Below the pieces are notes generated by a model, which had not been told where the DNA came from, ran no database searches, and saw only the letters and a program-made list of their open reading frames with translations. Shown in pieces: positions 7,167 to 9,731 of a DNA stretch of 9,731 bases. The stretch's first letter is position 1. Every line of letters starts with the position of its first letter. The DNA lies in assembly GCA_035633255.1 (NCBI GenBank), contig DASQFD010000028.1, positions 1 through 9,731 of the forward strand, in the 5' to 3' direction. This stretch comes from DASQFD01 sp035633255. Its GTDB lineage: Bacteria; Actinomycetota; Actinomycetes; Actinomycetales; Dermatophilaceae. The translations under genes and the position numbers were made by a program.

Positions 7167-7250
7167 ATGACGGCGACGGTCCCCCAGGACCGCCGACGTC
7201 CCGCGAACCGGCCGCCAGCGCGGCTGAACAACCCCGGGCGCGCGTCGTGA
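7167..7250 (+). CDS. Candidate leaderless 27-aa ORF (possible regulatory leader peptide)
   Basis: ATG at 7167 opens 27 codons ending in TGA at 7248-7250. The peptide is rich in Arg (7), Pro (5) and Ala (4), starts MTATVPQDRRRP and ends LNNPGRAS. There is no Shine-Dalgarno, but TAAACT 5 nt upstream could start a leaderless mRNA. Its last codons form the left arm of the 13-bp hairpin at 7235-7272, and the stop is the first triplet of the loop, an arrangement that recalls translation-coupled leaders. I recognise no homologue. In DNA this GC-rich a 27-codon frame is easily accidental, so the call rests on the geometry only. Confidence 0.25.
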   Translation: MTATVPQDRRRPANRPPARLNNPGRAS

Positions 7251-7272
7251 TCCCTCCTCCGACGCGCGCCCG
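7235..7272. repeat. Perfect 13-bp GC-rich hairpin (inverted repeat, 12-nt loop)
   Basis: CGGGCGCGCGTCG (7235-7247) is the exact reverse complement of 7260-7272, with loop tgatccctcctc. No T-run follows on either strand. The loop contains CTCCT (7254-7258), complementary to the AGGAG ribosome site of the thioredoxin gene (7412-7416), so a long-range interaction is conceivable on a read-through transcript. Confidence 0.6.
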
Positions 7273-7276
7273 CGGC

Positions 7277-7289
7277 GTTCCCGGGGAAC
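7277..7289. promoter_or_regulatory. GTTCCC-G-GGGAAC palindrome
   Basis: A perfect 6-bp inverted repeat around a single central base lies about 20 bp upstream of the predicted -35 of the thioredoxin operon. It could be a protein-binding site for an extra regulator, or a small hairpin in a longer transcript. No known operator is recognised. Confidence 0.25.
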
Positions 7290-7309
7290 CCCTGATCGTG
7301 CGCGAACGT

Positions 7310-7337
7310 GGGAAGATACCGGCAGGGGTATGTGTTA
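7310..7337 (+). promoter_or_regulatory. Candidate SigR/SigH-type thiol-stress promoter of the thioredoxin operon
   Basis: GGGAAGA begins at 7310 and GTTA at 7334. Between GGAAG (7311-7315) and GTT (7334-7336) there are exactly 18 nt. The known consensus for actinobacterial SigR/SigH (ECF, disulfide-stress) promoters is GGAAT-N18/19-GTT; here only the fifth base of the -35 differs. The regulon of that factor characteristically includes thioredoxin genes, which is what lies downstream. Predicted start is around 7343, leaving a leader of about 80 nt. Confidence 0.5.
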
Positions 7338-7341
7338 CCCC
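7316..7341. promoter_or_regulatory. Overlapping palindromes in the thioredoxin promoter; candidate CsoR/CstR-family operator
   Basis: ATACC-ggcagg-GGTAT (7316-7331) is a 16-bp two-fold site with ATA/TAT ends around a G/C core, the style of operator known for CsoR-family repressors. It occupies the spacer of the predicted promoter. GGGGTA-tgtgt-TACCCC (7325-7341) is a second perfect inverted repeat that shares its left arm with the first and covers the -10. Binding at either would block RNA polymerase. The obvious ligand is the CsoR-family protein encoded at 7830 in the same operon. Confidence 0.45.
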
Positions 7342-7423
7342 GTGCGGCGGACGCCCCCCGAGCAGCTCGCGTCGGCGCCCGTCACGACCAGGATCGCGAA
7401 CGACCAGACCCAGGAGTGCTTGC

Positions 7424-7801
7424 ATGGCCACCGTCGACCTCACCGCCTCGACCTTCGAGGACACCGTGACCGCTTCCGACATCGTCCTCGTGGACTGGTG
7501 GGCCTCGTGGTGCGGCCCGTGCCGCCAGTTCGCCCCCGTCTTCGAGGCCGCCTCCACCACCCACCCCGACGTCGTCTTCGGCAAGGTCGACACCGAGGCC
7601 GAGCAGGAGCTGGCCGGTGCCGCCCAGATCACCTCGATCCCGACCCTGATGGCGTTCCGCGAGGGCATCCTCGTCTTCGCCCAGCCCGGCGCCCTTCCGG
7701 CCCCCGCGCTGGAGCAGGTCATCGAGGCGGTCCGCGGCCTGGACATGGACGAGGTCCGCGCCTCGATGGCCGCCGAGCAGGCCGCCCCCAGCCGGGCCTG
7801 A
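7424..7801 (+). CDS. Thioredoxin (WCGPC)
   Basis: This 125-aa thioredoxin-fold protein would act as a cytoplasmic dithiol reductant. The active site is W29-C30-G-P-C33, the buried aspartate equivalent is D24 (IVLVDWWASW), and the cis-proline is P73 in SIPT. No signal peptide or membrane segment is present. The C-terminus extends about 20 residues past the core fold. The ATG at 7424 has AGGAG 7 nt upstream and starts exactly where family members do; the frame is open back to 7148, but that stretch is low-complexity Pro/Arg. It is first in an operon with a CstR-like repressor and a methyltransferase, behind a SigR-like promoter. This context suggests a stress-inducible thioredoxin for disulfides or persulfides rather than the housekeeping copy, which usually sits beside trxB. 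Confidence 0.92.
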   Translation: MATVDLTASTFEDTVTASDIVLVDWWASWCGPCRQFAPVFEAASTTHPDVVFGKVDTEAEQELAGAAQITSIPTLMAFREGILVFAQPGALPAPALEQVIEAVRGLDMDEVRASMAAEQAAPSRA

Positions 7802-7829
7802 CCACCCCGCGAGAGGAGAGGAAGCCGGC

Positions 7830-8090
7830 ATGGAGCTCAACGGCGACGAGATGGAGCCGGTGGTCAAGCGGCTGAGGCGGGCCCAGGGCCAGATCGGCGG
7901 CATCCTACGGATGATCGAGGACGGCCGTGACTGCCAGGACATCGTCACCCAGCTGGCGGCGGTCTCCAAGGCCCTCGACCGGGCCGGCTTCGCCGTGATC
8001 GCGGTGGGTCTGCGGCAGTGCCTCACCGACCCCGACGGGCCCACCATGGACGTCGAGTCCATGGAGAAGCTCTTCCTCTCCCTCGCCTGA
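7830..8090 (+). CDS. CsoR/RcnR/FrmR-family transcriptional repressor, CstR-like (His ligand replaced by Gly)
   Basis: This 86-aa all-helical DUF156 protein is a tetrameric DNA-binding repressor. The family signature RRAQGQIGGILRMIEDGRDC occupies 16-35. Aligned by eye to M. tuberculosis CsoR (ligands C36, H61, C65), the residues here are C35, G60 and C64: both cysteines stay and the copper-binding histidine is gone. This x-C-x-C pattern is that of CstR, which senses persulfide/polysulfide by linking the two cysteines, not that of Cu(I) sensors (C-H-C) or Ni/formaldehyde sensors. A strong GAGAGGAGAGG ribosome site precedes the ATG, 28 nt after the thioredoxin stop. Self-regulation through the palindromes at 7316-7341 is likely. 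Annotation pipelines would probably call it a metal-sensitive regulator; the ligand here makes copper sensing doubtful. Confidence 0.88.
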   Translation: MELNGDEMEPVVKRLRRAQGQIGGILRMIEDGRDCQDIVTQLAAVSKALDRAGFAVIAVGLRQCLTDPDGPTMDVESMEKLFLSLA

Positions 8091-8093
8091 CCG

Positions 8094-8729
8094 GTGGACG
8101 CCTCCGCCTGGGACGAGCGGTATGCCGGTGCCGACCTCGTGTGGTCCGCGACGCCGAACGCCGTGGTCGCCGACCTGCTCGGGGTCCTCCCGCCCGGGCG
8201 CGTCCTCGACGTGGCCGCCGGCGAGGGACGCAACGCGATCTGGCTCGCCTCGCGGGGCTGGGACGTCCTCGCCACCGATTTCTCGGCCGTCGCCGTCGAG
8301 CGGATGCGCCAGCTCGCCGGCGCGGCGCTCGGGCCGCACGCGGCCCGGCTGACCTGCGCCGTCGCGGACGCGACCCGGCCACCCCCGGGGGCCGGCACGG
8401 CATACGACGTCGTCCTGTTCTGCTTCCTCCAGCTCCCGGTCGAGCCGTGGCGCGCGGCGCTGGCGGCGGGCGTCGGCGCCTGCCGCCCCGGCGGCCGGGT
8501 GGTCGTCGTGCTGCACGCGCGGGCGAACCTCGACGGCGGGTACGGCGGCCCGCGGGACCCGGCCGTCCTCCACGACCCGGAGGACGTCCGGACGGCGGCC
8601 GCGGAGCTGCCGGTCGAGGTCGAGGTGTGCGAGCTGCGCCGGCGGTCCGTCGAGACCCCCGACGGCCGGCGCGAGGCGCTGGACACGGTGGCGGTGCTGC
8701 GACGGTCCCTCCCGGCCGGCCGACCCTAG
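8094..8729 (+). CDS. Class I SAM-dependent methyltransferase
   Basis: This 211-aa Rossmann-like methyltransferase shows motif I VLDVAAGEGRNA (37-48), an acidic residue after strand 2 (D62 in TDFS), an acidic residue at the end of strand 3 (D92) and a YDVVLF strand (104-109). The N-terminal WDERYAGADLVWSATPN pattern is common to TehB-like and related small-molecule methyltransferases. The GTG start at 8094 is 3 nt past the repressor stop with no strong ribosome site, so translation probably depends on the upstream gene. The acceptor cannot be read. Its place behind thioredoxin and a CstR-like sensor makes a sulfur or other soft nucleophile an attractive guess, but only a guess. The stop codon lies in the left arm of the hairpin at 8727-8750. 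Confidence 0.88.
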   Translation: MDASAWDERYAGADLVWSATPNAVVADLLGVLPPGRVLDVAAGEGRNAIWLASRGWDVLATDFSAVAVERMRQLAGAALGPHAARLTCAVADATRPPPGAGTAYDVVLFCFLQLPVEPWRAALAAGVGACRPGGRVVVVLHARANLDGGYGGPRDPAVLHDPEDVRTAAAELPVEVEVCELRRRSVETPDGRREALDTVAVLRRSLPAGRP

Positions 8730-8750
8730 GGGCCCTGGGCCCGGCCCCTA
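8727..8750. terminator. Bidirectional hairpin shared by converging genes
   Basis: TAGGGGCC (8727-8734) and GGCCCCTA (8743-8750) form a perfect 8-bp stem around an 8-nt loop. The left arm begins with the TAG stop of the methyltransferase and the right arm ends with the TAG (minus strand) of the small basic protein, so both stop codons are part of the stem. T-runs are weak (CTTCTTG on the plus side), as is usual in high-GC actinobacteria. Confidence 0.6.
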
Positions 8751-8879
8751 CTTCTTGCCGACCCGCCCGATGTCGAGGTGGTTCTTGGCGTCCGCCTTGG
8801 CGTGCTTGTCGGCCCGCTTCTCCTTGATCGTCTTGCCGGCCTTCTTGGTCAGGTGCTGTCGGGGCGACTTGTCGGCCAT
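8748..8879 (-). CDS. Small lysine-rich hypothetical protein (43 aa)
   Basis: This 43-codon gene encodes MADKSPRQHLTKKAGK... with 11 Lys, 3 Arg and 3 His, ending IGRVGKK. It is strongly basic, probably helical in the middle (KTIKEKRADKHAKADAKNHL), and has no signal peptide or hydrophobic segment. Evidence that it is real: GGGAG lies 7 nt before the ATG at 8879, Lys codons are consistently AAG as in expressed high-GC genes, TACTGT (8930-8925) upstream is a possible -10, and a hairpin closes the gene. Such peptides occur in actinobacteria as uncharacterised proteins; nucleic-acid binding is plausible from charge alone. No function is known to me. Confidence 0.7.
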   Translation of the reverse strand: MADKSPRQHLTKKAGKTIKEKRADKHAKADAKNHLDIGRVGKK

Positions 8880-9075
8880 GGCTGTGCTCCCAGCGCTCGG
8901 AAGCCCGGACGGCTCCGTGGGCTGACAGTACGCCGCCCGGCTGCGGCTCGCCGTCCCCGCGGGTCCACCGCGTCACGACACGGGCGGACGCGGGCGGTCG
9001 TCCTGCCACGATACGAGCAGTGCTGCCCGGGGGCAGGAGCTCGCCCCCAGCTGAGCGGTCCGGCGCCGGCGCCTT
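8880..9075. other. Intergenic region with candidate promoter of the small basic gene and a possible VOC-gene terminator
   Basis: TACTGT on the minus strand at 8930-8925 is a candidate -10 for the 43-aa gene. GGGGGC (9029-9034) and GCCCCC (9043-9048) form a 6-bp stem with an 8-nt loop about 30 nt past the VOC-gene stop and may end that transcript. At 8974-8997 CACGACACGGGCGG is followed by ACGCGGGCGG, resembling the repeat unit at 3986-4058. No ORF with a credible ribosome site was found. Confidence 0.35.
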
Positions 9076-9429
9076 TCAGTCGCGGTGCTGCACCAGGTTG
9101 ACCACGTTGCCGTCGGGGGCCCGCACGAGGAACCGGCGGACCCCCCAGGCCTCGGTGCCCAGCGGGTGCACGATGTCGTAGCCCCGGCGGCAGGCCTCCT
9201 CGTATGCCGCGTCGACGTCCTCCACGTGGATGGAGACGACGGCATCCTGCGGCGCCGTGAGGTCCCCGGTCAGCAGCTGCACGTGCGCCCCCGTGTCGGG
9301 AGAGGTGAAGCGGGCCACCCACCCCAGGTTGAACTCCTCGGTGCTCAGCCCGAGGTAGTCGGTGTAGAACGGGGCGGCGCTCCGGAGGTCGGGCACTCGC
9401 AGGTTGGCGGTGACTCGGATGGCGCGCAT
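9076..9429 (-). CDS. VOC (glyoxalase/bleomycin resistance/dioxygenase) superfamily protein
   Basis: This 117-aa protein is one vicinal-oxygen-chelate module pair. The first half has VTANLRVPDLRSAAPFYTDYLGL (6-28), and the second has VVSIHVEDVDAAYEEACRRGYDIV (64-87), followed by FLVRAPDGNVVNLVQH (100-115). That order (beta-alpha-beta-beta-beta twice) is the family norm. The superfamily includes lactoylglutathione lyases, drug-binding proteins and dioxygenases, and most short single-domain members remain without a known substrate. The ATG at 9429 has GAGAGG 5 nt upstream; the frame is open upstream to 9729, but that part overlaps the divergent promoter and next gene and is not family-like. It stands alone between the small basic gene and the divergent NYN-like gene. 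Confidence 0.87.
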   Translation of the reverse strand: MRAIRVTANLRVPDLRSAAPFYTDYLGLSTEEFNLGWVARFTSPDTGAHVQLLTGDLTAPQDAVVSIHVEDVDAAYEEACRRGYDIVHPLGTEAWGVRRFLVRAPDGNVVNLVQHRD

Positions 9430-9512
9430 GGTGTCCTCTCGGTCGCCGGGGTGCGGGCGGGGCGGGCGCGTCGACAGGGCCGCCTCCCCCCACCGTAGGG
9501 CGGCGGCGCTCC

Positions 9513-9518
9513 TACGCT
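9513..9518 (+). promoter_or_regulatory. Candidate -10 (TACGCT) of a leaderless transcript
   Basis: TACGCT fits TANNNT and ends 7 nt before the GTG at 9526, so transcription would begin on or next to the start codon. No Shine-Dalgarno precedes the GTG, which agrees with a leaderless mRNA. A -35 is not obvious. Confidence 0.4.
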
Positions 9519-9525
9519 TGGGCCC

Positions 9526-9731
9526 GTGGACGTGCTCGTGGTCGACGGCGCCAACGTCGTGGGCAGCCGTCCCGACGGGTGGTGGAAGGACCGGGCCGGC
9601 GCCGCCCGACGGCTGCTCGAGCAGTGCGCCGCCGCGCACCTGCCGGCCGGTGAGGTCGTCCTCGTCCTCGAGGGCGCCGCCCGTCGCGGGCCGCCGGCGG
9701 GGGAGGGGGGCGGCGTCGTGGTCGTCCACGC
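9526..9731 (+). CDS. NYN/PIN-like domain protein, 5' fragment
   Basis: The gene runs off the window after 68 codons. The visible start MDVLVVDGANVVGSRPDGWWKDRAGAARRL has the DGAN motif (7-10) of NYN/PIN-like nuclease folds, with the first aspartate in the metal-site position, and a second strand VVLVLEGAA (44-52). This exact style of N-terminus is widespread in actinobacteria and is sometimes labelled NTP pyrophosphohydrolase because it can neighbour MutT genes; RNase activity is the family expectation but is untested as far as I know. The GTG start is inferred from the -10 at 9513-9518 and the family N-terminus. It is divergent from the VOC gene. Confidence 0.75.
   Translation, partial: MDVLVVDGANVVGSRPDGWWKDRAGAARRLLEQCAAAHLPAGEVVLVLEGAARRGPPAGEGGGVVVVH

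Noticed and set aside
7235..7272. Intrinsic terminator
   Set aside because: Strong stem but no T-run on either strand, and no gene clearly ends here other than the speculative 27-codon ORF.
7148..7423. 92-residue N-terminal extension of the thioredoxin
   Set aside because: Pro/Arg-rich sequence crossing the predicted promoter and hairpin; the ATG at 7424 has a ribosome site and matches the family start.

Overview
The window looks like a stretch of actinobacterial chromosome. G+C is very high (I estimate above 70%), third codon positions are almost always G or C, Shine-Dalgarno sequences are GGAGG-like, and at least one gene appears leaderless. The octamer CGGCATAC occurs six times, which I associate loosely with Intrasporangiaceae-type Micrococcales. 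That family guess is inference, not proof. No rRNA, tRNA, CRISPR array, transposase or phage gene was seen.

Layout. (1) 6-2982 is a lipid block: a FadD15-like long-chain acyl-CoA ligase on the minus strand, divergent from a soluble diiron acyl-ACP desaturase. They share a ~205 bp control region with a short palindrome. (2) 3053-6972 is a minus-strand cluster in the order aldehyde dehydrogenase, class III aminotransferase (ATGA overlap), then an extended-SDR epimerase/dehydratase. The C-terminal signature of the dehydrogenase points to gamma-aminobutyraldehyde, so the first two genes probably convert a diamine such as putrescine to GABA. GC-rich tandem repeats lie on both sides of the epimerase. 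(3) 7424-8729 is a plus-strand operon: thioredoxin, a CsoR-family repressor with the metal-ligand His replaced by Gly (CstR-like, so possibly a persulfide sensor), and a class I SAM methyltransferase. (4) 8748-9731 holds a 43-aa lysine-rich protein (minus), a VOC/glyoxalase-fold protein (minus) and the 5' end of a NYN/PIN-like gene (plus, probably leaderless).

The most interesting stretch is the ~450 bp gap at 6973-7423. Towards the aldehyde dehydrogenase it has a 14-bp direct repeat spaced three helical turns apart, upstream of a candidate -10. Towards thioredoxin it has a good match to a SigR/SigH thiol-stress promoter, with a CsoR-family-like palindrome filling the spacer and a second palindrome over the -10. 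Between these is a possible leaderless 27-codon ORF whose stop codon follows directly on the left arm of a perfect 13-bp hairpin. The simplest reading is a thiol/persulfide-stress operon under dual control: an alternative sigma factor to turn it on and the operon's own CstR-like protein to repress it. All regulatory assignments are sequence inference.
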